Below are positions 44,992-53,639 of a DNA stretch of 64,000 bases, one piece after another. Where the stretch lies: contig NZ_JACJVQ010000015.1 in the NCBI RefSeq assembly GCF_014212135.1, forward strand, positions 62,001 through 126,000, written 5' to 3'. The first letter of the stretch is position 1, and each line of letters starts with the position of its first letter. The position numbers and the translations under genes are program-made. The notes beneath the pieces were generated by a model. It ran no database searches. It worked only from the letters and a program-made list of their open reading frames with translations, and was not told the DNA's origin. The stretch comes from Cohnella thailandensis (GTDB lineage: Bacteria; Bacillota; Bacilli; Paenibacillales; Paenibacillaceae).

Positions 44992-46536
44992 CTAGACGAA
45001 CTTCGCGATTTGGACGACCGGGGTTAGCCCCCAGCTCTTCTTGAAATCCTTCGCGAGCGTCTCGACTTCCATTCGTTCGACTTGAAGAGGATGATTGGCG
45101 GCAGCGCTTAACACGAGCTGCTTGCCTTTGTGAATGGCAATCTCGAGTTCGGCGATGCCTTGGGACTCGCTCCGGTCGAGCGCCGCGGCAAGCTGGAGCA
45201 GCATGCCAAGCTTCCCGATGCGTTCGAAATCGCCGTCCGTCAGGAGAGAACGGTAGGGCGCCAGCTTGTTTCTCATGGCTCCGGTGCCCTTGAACGAGGC
45301 GATTGCGGCGGTCAGCAGCATCTCCCGGTGCCCCAGCCCGTTCCAATGGGCATGCATCAGGATATAGAAGGTGTGGTCGGCATTGTCTCCCACGTCGATG
45401 ATCGATCCGATCCTGAATAGCCGGGAGGCGGAATCGAGGAGCGGCCGGCAGGAGGGCGGAAGTCCCGCATCCGGGGCAAGGCTGTCGTACAGCCTCAGGG
45501 CAAGCCGATTCACTTGATCCAGATGAACTTGCGGAACGGTTGGATATAATGCGGTTAAATTGCGTATGCTGTCTTCCAGAACTTGGCGCGAAGCAAGGCG
45601 CACTTCCTCCGAAGGAAGACAGGTTTCGAAGAAGATTCCGTCCCTAAGGCCTGCGCCGCAGACGATCAGGCGAGAGGCCTGGCAAGCTTGGAATACGGCC
45701 TGAAGGATCAGCAGGCCCGGGATGATGACGTCCGCCCTGTCCTTGGACAAGCCGGGGATCTTGCGTCTCCTCTCGACGTTAAGCGGCGCCAGAGCCTGAA
45801 GCGTGTCGGAGAGCGCGTTCGGCGGGAATTCGTAGCCGTGAAGGTTCGAGATGGGATAATCGACGCTTCTTTGGGCAATCTTGGCAAAGGAGCGAATCGT
45901 ACCCCCCAATCCGATCAAGGGGAGTCCGGCATGGGAACGAATCCAGGGCTCCGCGCGAAGCTGAGCCGCCAGATCGGCGGTTATCTGCTCCATGGCGGCC
46001 GAAGGGACGGCGTCGTCCTTCAAGCCGTAACGTCTGGCCGTATTTACGCACCCGAAGGGGAACGATATCGAAGCGACGATCTCGCGCTTCCGCAGCAGGG
46101 TAATCTCGGTGCTTCCGCCGCCGATATCCACGACGAAGCCGTCCTCGACGTCCATCGTGCGCAGCATGGCGACGCTGCCGTATCGCGCTTCGTCCTCGCC
46201 GGAGAGGAGCTCGATGGAGAGGCCGGTCAAGGAAGACAGCTGCTCCAGCGCTTGCTCGCGGTTCGTCGCTTGGCGAATGGCCGCCGTAGCCACGGCTTTG
46301 ATTCTCGTCGCTTGATGCATATGGCAGATGCGTTTGAAGTGAAGGAGCACCTCGGCGAGCTCGCGGATCGCATCCTGCGGAAGCTCCCCGTCCTGAGTCA
46401 GCTTCTGGCTGAGCCTGGCGGGCCAGCGGCCCTGGTCGATGACGCGGAACGCGCCGTTCGCGGTCACCTGATAAACGGCAAGTCGAACGGTGTTCGAGCC
46501 GATATCGATCATTCCGGTAATTTGGTCTATGTTCAA
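44992..46536 (-). CDS. ppx: Exopolyphosphatase, Ppx/GppA family with HD-like C-terminal domain
   Basis: 514 residues. The N-terminal ASKHA-fold begins ITGMIDIGSNTVRLAVYQV, and the second phosphate loop is FVVDIGGGSTEI. The C-terminal half has an HD-type helical region (VGDNADHTFYILMHAHWNGLGHRE). It would release phosphate from polyphosphate or convert pppGpp to ppGpp. The frame reaches an ATG at 46578, but TTG at 46536 lies six bases after GGAGGTG and is chosen. It converges on the ppk unit and diverges from citZ. Confidence 0.9.
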   Translation of the reverse strand: MNIDQITGMIDIGSNTVRLAVYQVTANGAFRVIDQGRWPARLSQKLTQDGELPQDAIRELAEVLLHFKRICHMHQATRIKAVATAAIRQATNREQALEQLSSLTGLSIELLSGEDEARYGSVAMLRTMDVEDGFVVDIGGGSTEITLLRKREIVASISFPFGCVNTARRYGLKDDAVPSAAMEQITADLAAQLRAEPWIRSHAGLPLIGLGGTIRSFAKIAQRSVDYPISNLHGYEFPPNALSDTLQALAPLNVERRRKIPGLSKDRADVIIPGLLILQAVFQACQASRLIVCGAGLRDGIFFETCLPSEEVRLASRQVLEDSIRNLTALYPTVPQVHLDQVNRLALRLYDSLAPDAGLPPSCRPLLDSASRLFRIGSIIDVGDNADHTFYILMHAHWNGLGHREMLLTAAIASFKGTGAMRNKLAPYRSLLTDGDFERIGKLGMLLQLAAALDRSESQGIAELEIAIHKGKQLVLSAAANHPLQVERMEVETLAKDFKKSWGLTPVVQIAKFV

Positions 46537-46819
46537 ATCGAGGCACCTCCGGTTAGGAACTATTCTATCATTCCGCACGGCCTGACAAAAGAACCTTTAT
46601 ACCATCGATAAAGCATTTTTATGTCCCGTTTTGTTCCAATCGAGTTTCAAATCGTTTATCATTAACTATGACTTAATTTCGTAACAATTCTCGATTTCAG
46701 CTAATAATAGGCCGAATGAGGTCGCAATATCGACGATTTCGGGAAAATGGGATCATTCTAGCGGTTTTACGCTATTTCCGGGTGATTTCTTTACTTTTAC
46801 GAACAAAGGAGAGATATCC

Positions 46820-47935
46820 ATGACAGCAACGAAAGGCCTGGAAGGCATCGTAGCTGCGACATCTTCGATCAGCTCCATTATCGACGGAGTGCTCACGTAT
46901 CGCGGCTATAACATTGATGAACTGGCAGAGAAGGCGTCCTTCGAGGAAGTAGCTTACCTGCTCTGGCATGGCAAGCTGCCGAATCAATCCGAGCTCGACG
47001 GATTGAAGGCTCAACTGGATGAATACGCAGCGGTACCGGAAGCGGTTATCGCAGGCCTTCGTCTGTATCCTTCCGGAAGCAACTCGATGGCAGCTCTCCG
47101 CACGGCGATCTCCAGCCTCGCGCTGTATGACGCGGAAGCGCAAGACATGAGCCGCGAAGCGAACGTCCGCAAGGCGATCCGGCTCCAAGCCCAGCTTCCG
47201 ACGGTCGTCGCGGCATTCGCCCGCATCCGCGAAGGCAAGGAACCGGTTGCTCCTAAGAAAGGCGTAAGCGTCGCTTACAACTTCCTGTACATGCTGACGG
47301 GCGAAGAGCCTGCAGCCGTAGCGGTAGAAGCATTGGACAAGGCTCTTGTTCTGCATGCCGACCACGAGCTGAACGCATCCACCTTCGCCGCCCGCGTAAC
47401 GGTCGGCACCCTGTCGGACATCTACTCCGGCGTTACGTCCGCAATCGGAGCCCTGAAGGGTCCTCTGCACGGCGGCGCCAACGAAGCGGTTATGGTCATG
47501 CTGGACGAGATCGGCACGCTCGAGAACGTAGAGCCGTACGTTCAAGCCAAGCTCGACAAGAAAGAGAAGATCATGGGCTTCGGCCATCGCGTCTACAAGA
47601 ACGGCGACCCTCGCGCGAAGCATCTTCAAGCGATGTCCAAGTCGCTCGGCGAACTGAAAGGCGACATGAGACTGTACGAGATGTCCGTCAAGATCGAGGA
47701 CATGGTCGTCGGACAGAAGGGCTTGAAGCCGAACGTCGACTTCTACTCCGCTTCCTGCTACACCATGTTGGGGATTCCGCGCGACTTGTTCACCCCGATC
47801 TTCGCGATCAGCCGCGTATCCGGCTGGACGGCGCACATCCTCGAGCAATACGAGGACAACCGTCTGATCCGTCCTCGCGCCGAATACGTCGGTCCCGTCG
47901 GCCAACACTACGTGGCCGTAGCCGATCGCGCTTAA
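46820..47935 (+). CDS. citZ: Citrate synthase
   Basis: A 371-residue citrate synthase, the first step of the TCA cycle. The catalytic residues are His217 (LHGGANEAV), His256 (GFGHRVYK) and Asp307 (NVDFYSAS). AAAGGAG precedes the ATG. A terminator separates it from icd, although the order citZ-icd-mdh is that of Bacillus. Its 280-bp upstream region, shared with divergent ppx, contains TTAACT and TTAATT on an 11-bp period (46662-46678), a weak Pho-box-like feature. Confidence 0.95.
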   Translation: MTATKGLEGIVAATSSISSIIDGVLTYRGYNIDELAEKASFEEVAYLLWHGKLPNQSELDGLKAQLDEYAAVPEAVIAGLRLYPSGSNSMAALRTAISSLALYDAEAQDMSREANVRKAIRLQAQLPTVVAAFARIREGKEPVAPKKGVSVAYNFLYMLTGEEPAAVAVEALDKALVLHADHELNASTFAARVTVGTLSDIYSGVTSAIGALKGPLHGGANEAVMVMLDEIGTLENVEPYVQAKLDKKEKIMGFGHRVYKNGDPRAKHLQAMSKSLGELKGDMRLYEMSVKIEDMVVGQKGLKPNVDFYSASCYTMLGIPRDLFTPIFAISRVSGWTAHILEQYEDNRLIRPRAEYVGPVGQHYVAVADRA

Positions 47936-47954
47936 GAACGAGTCGGTTCCATCT

Positions 47955-48011
47955 CCGGCGGCTCGTCTTCCTGTCCGCTTCGTTAGCGGGAGAGGACGAG
48001 CGCCGGTTTTT
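47955..48011 (+). terminator. Terminator between citZ and icd
   Basis: A long branched hairpin. The outer arms are CCGGCG-CTCGTC and GACGAG-GCCGG, the inner arms CCGCT and AGCGG, followed by TTTTT. Confidence 0.85.
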
Positions 48012-48054
48012 GCGGTAAAATACACTTATTCGATATTTAGGAGGAGAAACATTC

Positions 48055-49350
48055 ATGGCACAACTCGAGAAATTCGCGCCGCCGGTTTCCGGCGAAGCTA
48101 TTACGGTTCAGAACGGCGTTCTGAACGTCCCTAACAATCCGATCATCCCGTTCATCGAAGGCGACGGAACGGGCCGCGACATCTGGCGCGCTTCCCAACG
48201 CGTTCTGGATGCAGCCGTAGAGAAGGCATATAAGGGCGAGAAAAAAATCGCTTGGTACGAAGTGTTCGCCGGCGAGAAGGCATTCAATACTTACGGCGAG
48301 TGGCTGCCGGCCGATACGCTGACGGCAATCCGCGAATACATCATCGCGATCAAGGGACCTCTGACGACTCCGATCGGCGGCGGCATTCGCTCCCTGAACG
48401 TTGCTCTTCGCCAAGAGCTCGACCTGTACGTCTGCTTGCGTCCGGTTCGTTACTTCAACGGCGTGCCTTCCCCGGTTAAGCGTCCGGAGCTGGTCGACAT
48501 GGTCATCTTCCGCGAGAATACCGAGGACATCTATGCAGGTATCGAATACCAAGCGGAGACGGCTGACGCCAAGAAGGTTATCGAATTCCTGCAGAAGGAA
48601 ATGGGCGTTAAGAAGATCCGCTTCCCGGAGACGTCCGGCATCGGCATCAAGCCGGTATCCTCCGACGGCTCGAAGCGTCTCGTTCGCGCCGCGATCGAAT
48701 ACGCGATCAAGCACAAGCGCAAATCCGTTACCCTCGTGCACAAGGGCAACATCATGAAGTTCACGGAAGGCGCGTTCAAGAACTGGGGCTATGAAGTAGC
48801 AGAGACCGAGTTTGCCGGCCAAACCTTCACGTGGGGCCAATACGACAAGATCAAAGCCGAGCAAGGCGAAGAAGCGGCTAACGCGGCTCAGAAGGCTGCT
48901 CTTGCCGAAGGCAAGATCCTCGTTAAGGACGCTATCGCCGACATCGCTCTGCAACAAGTCCTGACTCGTCCGACCGACTTCGACGTTATCGCAACGTTGA
49001 ACCTGAACGGCGACTACCTGTCCGACGCTCTGGCTGCGCAAGTAGGCGGCATCGGCATCGCGCCGGGAGCGAACATCAACTACCTGACGGGCCACGCTAT
49101 CTTCGAAGCGACTCACGGCACGGCTCCTAAATACGCCGACAAGGACGTTGTAAACCCAGGTTCCGTTATCCTGTCCGGCGTTATGCTCTTCGAGCACCTC
49201 GGCTGGCAAGAAGCGGCTGACCTTATCTACAAGGGTCTTGAAGATTCCATCAACAGCAAGGTTGTTACTTACGACTTCGCTCGCCTGATGGAAGGCGCAA
49301 CCGAAGTCAAGTGCTCCGAGTTCGCGGACGAAATCATTAAGAACATGTAA
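48055..49350 (+). CDS. icd: NADP-dependent isocitrate dehydrogenase
   Basis: 431 residues. The isocitrate-binding Ser lies in [16 protein letters not shown]. The NADP loop and the [20 protein letters not shown] segment are typical of the bacterial NADP enzyme. AGGAGGAG precedes the ATG. It oxidises isocitrate to 2-oxoglutarate in the cytosol. It is separated from mdh by a MITE-like inverted-repeat element. Confidence 0.96.
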   Translation: MAQLEKFAPPVSGEAITVQNGVLNVPNNPIIPFIEGDGTGRDIWRASQRVLDAAVEKAYKGEKKIAWYEVFAGEKAFNTYGEWLPADTLTAIREYIIAIKGPLTTPIGGGIRSLNVALRQELDLYVCLRPVRYFNGVPSPVKRPELVDMVIFRENTEDIYAGIEYQAETADAKKVIEFLQKEMGVKKIRFPETSGIGIKPVSSDGSKRLVRAAIEYAIKHKRKSVTLVHKGNIMKFTEGAFKNWGYEVAETEFAGQTFTWGQYDKIKAEQGEEAANAAQKAALAEGKILVKDAIADIALQQVLTRPTDFDVIATLNLNGDYLSDALAAQVGGIGIAPGANINYLTGHAIFEATHGTAPKYADKDVVNPGSVILSGVMLFEHLGWQEAADLIYKGLEDSINSKVVTYDFARLMEGATEVKCSEFADEIIKNM

Positions 49351-49374
49351 GGGCTGGCCCTTACGAATCCCTGT

Positions 49375-49529
49375 TAAACTCCCTATTTCCAGCAATCAAC
49401 CCACTATTCCGCGACCCCCTAAATCCCCCTTCCAAGGGGGACTCCGAGGGCTCCGCCCTCTGGACACCCGACGAATAACGTCTGAGTGACAGAGGTGCGG
49501 GGAATAATGGGAATGGAAGAGGGAGTTTA
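49375..49529. mobile_element. MITE-like element with imperfect terminal inverted repeats
   Basis: A 155-bp segment bounded by TAAACTCCCT (49375-49384) and its exact complement AGGGAGTTTA (49520-49529). The similarity continues inward: CCCACTATTCCGCGACC on the left against GGTGCGGGGAATAATGGG on the right. Inside are CCCCCTT-CC-AAGGGGG and GAGGGC-TCCG-CCCTC hairpins. It encodes nothing. It could be a miniature transposable element, or a large structured region that also terminates icd transcription. Confidence 0.55.
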
Positions 49530-49575
49530 TTTTTATTGGAGTTGCTTGCATACCCGAACAGGAGGGAATTAACGA

Positions 49576-50520
49576 ATGGCGATAAAGCGAGCGAAGATTA
49601 CGGTAGTCGGGGCGGGGTTTACGGGGGCGACGACGGCGCTCATGCTGGCGCAGAAGGAGCTGGGGGACGTCGTTCTGCTCGACATTCCCCAGATGGAGAA
49701 CCCGACGAAGGGCAAGGCTTTGGACATGCTCGAATCGACTCCGGTGCAAGGCGTTGACGCCCGCATCGTCGGGACGGCCGACTACGCCGATTCCGCCGAT
49801 TCCGACATCGTGATCATTACGGCCGGGATCGCCCGCAAGCCGGGCATGAGCCGCGACGACCTCGTGAACACGAACGCCGGCATCGTGAAGTCGGTATGCG
49901 AGAACGTGAAGGCGACGAGTCCGAACGCTTACGTCATCATCCTGTCGAACCCGGTCGACGCCATGACCTACGTGGCGAACAAGACGCTCGGCTTCCCGAA
50001 GAACCGAATCATCGGCCAATCCGGCGTTCTCGATACGGCCCGCTACAATACGTTCTTGGCGCAAGCGCTGAACGTATCGGTAGAAGACGTTCGCGGCGTC
50101 GTGCTCGGCGGCCACGGCGACGACATGGTTCCGCTCGTTCGCTATACGACCATCGGCGGCATCCCCGTCGAAAAGCTGCTTCCGAAGGAGCAGATCGACT
50201 CGATCGTGGCGCGAACCCGCGTCGGCGGAGGCGAGATCGTCAGCCTTCTCGGCAACGGCAGCGCGTATTACGCCCCGGCGGCTTCGCTCGTTCAGATGAC
50301 CGAAGCGATCCTGAAGGATAAGAAGCGCATCCTTCCGGTTATCGCGCTGCTGGAAGGCGAGTACGGCTATCAAAATCTGTTCATCGGCGTCTTGGCCATT
50401 CTCGGAGGCGACGGCATCGAGAAGATCATCGAGCTCGAGCTGACGCCCGAGGAGAAAGCCGCGCTCGACAAGTCCGCGGATTCCGTTCGCGGCGTCATCA
50501 AGATCGTCGAGAACGCGTAA
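49576..50520 (+). CDS. mdh: Malate dehydrogenase
   Basis: A 314-residue LDH-like malate dehydrogenase, NAD-dependent. The Rossmann loop GAGFTG is at 12-17. Substrate-binding and catalytic segments are [20 protein letters not shown] and the catalytic His in [22 protein letters not shown] precedes the ATG. It completes the citZ-icd-mdh block. A strong terminator follows, so the downstream gene is separate. Confidence 0.96.
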   Translation: MAIKRAKITVVGAGFTGATTALMLAQKELGDVVLLDIPQMENPTKGKALDMLESTPVQGVDARIVGTADYADSADSDIVIITAGIARKPGMSRDDLVNTNAGIVKSVCENVKATSPNAYVIILSNPVDAMTYVANKTLGFPKNRIIGQSGVLDTARYNTFLAQALNVSVEDVRGVVLGGHGDDMVPLVRYTTIGGIPVEKLLPKEQIDSIVARTRVGGGEIVSLLGNGSAYYAPAASLVQMTEAILKDKKRILPVIALLEGEYGYQNLFIGVLAILGGDGIEKIIELELTPEEKAALDKSADSVRGVIKIVENA

Positions 50521-50537
50521 GGAACCGTGTCCTGCGC

Positions 50538-50585
50538 AAAGCCCTCTCATTAAGGCGGGGAACGCCTTGAAGAGAGGGCTTTTTC
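50538..50585 (+). terminator. Terminator after mdh
   Basis: AAGCCCTCT pairs with AGAGGGCTT, with an inner AAGGCG/CGCCTT stem, followed by TTTTC. Confidence 0.88.
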
Positions 50586-50712
50586 TTCAATTGTCACCGA
50601 TTGTTCAAGACCCAGCTTAAAGGATGGAAGGTTTTGTTTTGTTTGTCCGGCGAATTGTGTATACTGGACATGGTATGTCTTTGTACTTTTTTGCCAAAGG
50701 GGACTTGTGACA

Positions 50713-51138
50713 ATGAATACGGTAATGTTGTTTCTACATGTCGTCGGCGCCGTCGGAATGGGAATCTACGCGATTCTGCCTTTCCTCGTCGGGAAGTTCA
50801 AACAGCTGTCGACGCCGGCCCAAGAGGGCCTTGCAAGCGGTCTTCTAGGGGCAGGCCGCATCGGCCAATTCTCGCTCGTGCTTCAGCTTCTTACGGGCGG
50901 TTACCTGATCTCCAAAGCCGATTACACGGTAGCTTGGATGGTCGTCGTTATCGTTATTTTCGTCGCGATCGGCGCCATGGCCGGAATGGTTCAAGGCCCG
51001 CTTAAGCGGATCCGCGCGGCAGCCGCAGGCAATCAGGATGCTTCCGCCAACGTGTCGAAGGTTCAGACGTTCAGCGCGATCGCGTTCGTTCTGTTCCTCG
51101 TCATTATCTGGCTCATGCAGGATCCTTGGTACGCGTAA
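50713..51138 (+). CDS. Small integral membrane protein
   Basis: 141 residues with four predicted transmembrane helices (about 5-25, 45-65, 70-90 and 115-135), starting MNTVMLFLHVVGAVGMGIYA. The topology resembles small DUF2269-like membrane proteins. No charged active-site pattern is seen. The ATG at 50713 lies nine bases after AAGGGGA, better than the GTG two codons upstream. A TATACT -10 element occurs about 50 bp upstream. Function not recognised. Confidence 0.7.
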   Translation: MNTVMLFLHVVGAVGMGIYAILPFLVGKFKQLSTPAQEGLASGLLGAGRIGQFSLVLQLLTGGYLISKADYTVAWMVVVIVIFVAIGAMAGMVQGPLKRIRAAAAGNQDASANVSKVQTFSAIAFVLFLVIIWLMQDPWYA

Positions 51139-51164
51139 GCGTCGCCTCAACTTATCCCGTACCT

Positions 51165-51210
51165 AACGCGCCCCGAGCAGGCTCCGGATGGAGTCCGCTC
51201 GGGGCGCGTT
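51165..51210. terminator. Bidirectional terminator
   Basis: Perfect 14-bp arms AACGCGCCCCGAGC and GCTCGGGGCGCGTT between two converging genes. Confidence 0.9.
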
Positions 51211-51222
51211 GCGCGTGTCGGA

Positions 51223-51816
51223 TTACGCTTCTTCCTCCGCGAGCTCGTCGACCGTTCTCTCGAAGCTTGCGGTCAGGCGGTCGAGGAACCAGTCGACCTC
51301 GGGCAGATTCATGCCGCGAAGCCTCTCCTCCATCTGGCGGCGGGCGGTCGCGAATTCGCGGTTGCCTGCGGACATCTCGCTGACGCACTTGAGGTAGGCG
51401 TCGAGCACGTCGGCCGCTTTGACCAGCTTCGCGAGCTCCGGCGATTCGGATCCGCGGTGGAGCAGCGGGCGATACGCCTCCTGAAGCTCCTCCGGGACGG
51501 TGGCCAGAAGACGGTCGGCCGCCAGCGCTTCGATCTGCCGGAAATTCGAGAGAATATCCGGATTATGATGCTTGACCGGCGTCGGAATATCTCCCGTAAA
51601 CACTTCCGTGGCATCATGGAACAAGGCATAGGAAGCCGCTTGGTCCGGATCGATGTCTTTGCCGAAAACATGCCGGGAAATGCTGCCGAGCAAATGGGCG
51701 ATCAGAGCCGTATGGAAGGAGTGCTCCGCGACGTTCTCTCCGTACGTTTTGCGCATGAGGCTCCATCGTTCGATATTTTGCAGGCGATATAAATAAGCTA
51801 GAAACGGATTGGACAT
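51223..51816 (-). CDS. HD-domain 5'-deoxynucleotidase YfbR-like
   Basis: A 197-residue HD phosphohydrolase. The metal-binding pattern is visible as ENVAEHSFHTALIAH, ALFHDATEVFTGDIPTPVKH and the late Asp in LVKAADVLDAY. YfbR removes phosphate from deoxynucleoside monophosphates. GGGAG before the ATG at 51816 fixes the start. An in-frame GTG lies eight codons upstream. It is divergent from the fumarase gene. Confidence 0.88.
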   Translation of the reverse strand: MSNPFLAYLYRLQNIERWSLMRKTYGENVAEHSFHTALIAHLLGSISRHVFGKDIDPDQAASYALFHDATEVFTGDIPTPVKHHNPDILSNFRQIEALAADRLLATVPEELQEAYRPLLHRGSESPELAKLVKAADVLDAYLKCVSEMSAGNREFATARRQMEERLRGMNLPEVDWFLDRLTASFERTVDELAEEEA

Positions 51817-51886
51817 GGGAGCTCCCTTCTCATCCACCATCGATAGGAAATAATAAGAGATTATATCATACCTCCAAGACGATATT

Positions 51887-51931
51887 GCGAACGATTCTCA
51901 ATTGGAATGGTTTTGTGGCGAATTGTTCTCA
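51887..51931. promoter_or_regulatory. Direct repeat GCGAAY-x-RTTCTCA upstream of fumarase
   Basis: GCGAACGATTCTCA (51887-51900) and GCGAATTGTTCTCA (51918-51931) are 31 bp apart, about three helical turns, in the region between yfbR and the fumarase gene. On the complement they read TGAGAA-n-n-TTCGC, which loosely resembles half of a Fur-type box. A regulator-binding role is inferred. Confidence 0.4.
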
Positions 51932-52034
51932 TTCCGTGAAGGATTTCGATTCCTTTATGAATCGATGATTGGAAAAGCATGTGCTATGATAGAGAGGTTG
52001 AGGAAAAGCGAAACGAGAGGAGAATCCCGCAATT

Positions 52035-53582
52035 ATGTCCGCATTTGAAGAAAGTATTTACAAGCTTGTCGTCGAGACGTCTACCAATCTTCCTGCCGAT
52101 GTGCGCAGAACGATAGCCGCGGCCAAAGCGGCCGAAGACAGCGCTACGCGCGCGGGCTTGTCCTTGTCTACCATCGTTCAAAATATCGAGATGGCCGAAT
52201 GCAACGTGTCTCCGATCTGCCAGGATACGGGGATGCCTACTTTTATCGTTCATACGCCTGTCGGCGCCAACCAAATCGTCATGAAAAAAGAGATTCGCAA
52301 CGCCGTCGCGCGCGCGACGAAGGACGGCAAGCTGCGCACGAACTCCGTCGATTCGCTCACCGGAGCGAATACCGGGGACAACCTGGGACCGGGCACGCCC
52401 GTCATCCACTTCGAGCAATGGGAGAAGGACGAGGTCGACGTGCGCCTGATCCTGAAGGGCGGCGGCTGCGAGAACAAGAACATCCAATACAGCCTCCCGA
52501 CGGAAATCGAAGGATTGGGCAAAGCCGGACGCGACCTGGACGGCATTCGCAAGTGCATCATGCACGCGGTTTACCAAGCGCAAGGCCAGGGCTGCAGCGC
52601 GGGCTTCATCGGCGTCGGCATCGGAGGCGACCGCACGAGCGGCTACGAACTGGCGAAGCAGCAGCTGTTCCGTCATATCGAGGACGTAAACCCGATTCCG
52701 GAATTGGCTAAGCTGGAAGAGTACGTGCTCGAGAACGCGAACAAGCTCGGCATCGGCACGATGGGCTTCGGCGGCAACGTCACGCTGCTCGGCTGCAAGG
52801 TCGGAGTCATGAACCGTCTGCCGGCAAGCTTCTTCGTCTCGGTAGCTTACAACTGCTGGGCTTACCGTCGCCAAGGCGTTCTGCTGGACGGCAGCTCGCA
52901 TGAGATCAAGGAATGGATCTACGAGAGCGGCTCCAACCATCCGATGAACGCTTTCGAGGAGAAAGCGGAGGTCGAAGCGGAGAAGGCGATCGGCGAAGGG
53001 CGCCGCGAGGTCGTGCTGACCGCTCCGGTGACCGAAGAGCAGATCCGTTCGCTGCGCGTGGGCGATGTCGTTATCCTGAACGGCGAGATGCATACGGGAC
53101 GCGACGCGCTGCATAAGCACCTGATGGATCACGACGCTCCGATCGATCTGAACGGCGGGGTTATTTACCACTGCGGTCCGGTTATGCTAAAGGACGACGA
53201 AGGCTGGCACGTGAAGGCGTTCGGCCCGACGACGAGCATCCGCGAGGAGCCGTACCAAGGCGACATCATGAAGAAGTTCGGCATTCGCGCCGTCATCGGC
53301 AAGGGCGGCATGGGGCCGAAGACGCTCAAGGCGCTCCAGGAGCACGGAGGCGTCTATCTGAACGCCGTCGGCGGAGCCGCCCAGTATTACGCGGAATGCG
53401 TTAAGAAGGTCAATGGCGTCGACCTGCTGGAATTCGGCATTCCGGAAGCGATGTGGCACCTTCAAGTCGAAGGCTTCGCCGCCGTCGTCACGATGGATTC
53501 CCACGGCAACAGCCTGCACGCCGAAGTCGAGCGCGACTCGAAGGAGAAGCTCGCCCAATTTAAGGATCCCGTTTTCGCCTAA
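52035..53582 (+). CDS. fumA: Class I fumarate hydratase (iron-sulfur)
   Basis: A 515-residue single-chain class I fumarase with alpha (about 1-290) and beta (about 320-515) domains. Candidate cluster cysteines are in CNVSPICQDTG, GGGCENKN and LGCKVGVMNR. It hydrates fumarate to malate and needs a labile 4Fe-4S cluster. AGGAGA precedes the ATG. It sits next to the TCA genes. The divergent upstream region has a direct repeat that may be an iron- or redox-responsive site. Confidence 0.93.
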   Translation: MSAFEESIYKLVVETSTNLPADVRRTIAAAKAAEDSATRAGLSLSTIVQNIEMAECNVSPICQDTGMPTFIVHTPVGANQIVMKKEIRNAVARATKDGKLRTNSVDSLTGANTGDNLGPGTPVIHFEQWEKDEVDVRLILKGGGCENKNIQYSLPTEIEGLGKAGRDLDGIRKCIMHAVYQAQGQGCSAGFIGVGIGGDRTSGYELAKQQLFRHIEDVNPIPELAKLEEYVLENANKLGIGTMGFGGNVTLLGCKVGVMNRLPASFFVSVAYNCWAYRRQGVLLDGSSHEIKEWIYESGSNHPMNAFEEKAEVEAEKAIGEGRREVVLTAPVTEEQIRSLRVGDVVILNGEMHTGRDALHKHLMDHDAPIDLNGGVIYHCGPVMLKDDEGWHVKAFGPTTSIREEPYQGDIMKKFGIRAVIGKGGMGPKTLKALQEHGGVYLNAVGGAAQYYAECVKKVNGVDLLEFGIPEAMWHLQVEGFAAVVTMDSHGNSLHAEVERDSKEKLAQFKDPVFA

Positions 53583-53639
53583 TAAAATTGCCGTTATCCC
53601 AAGTCCATCCGCTTGCGGGGCCGAGGAGCACATTCGAAC

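Noticed and set aside
49396..50550. 384-codon open frame on the - strand
   Set aside because: Shadow of mdh extended through the MITE-like element. No start signal or domain.
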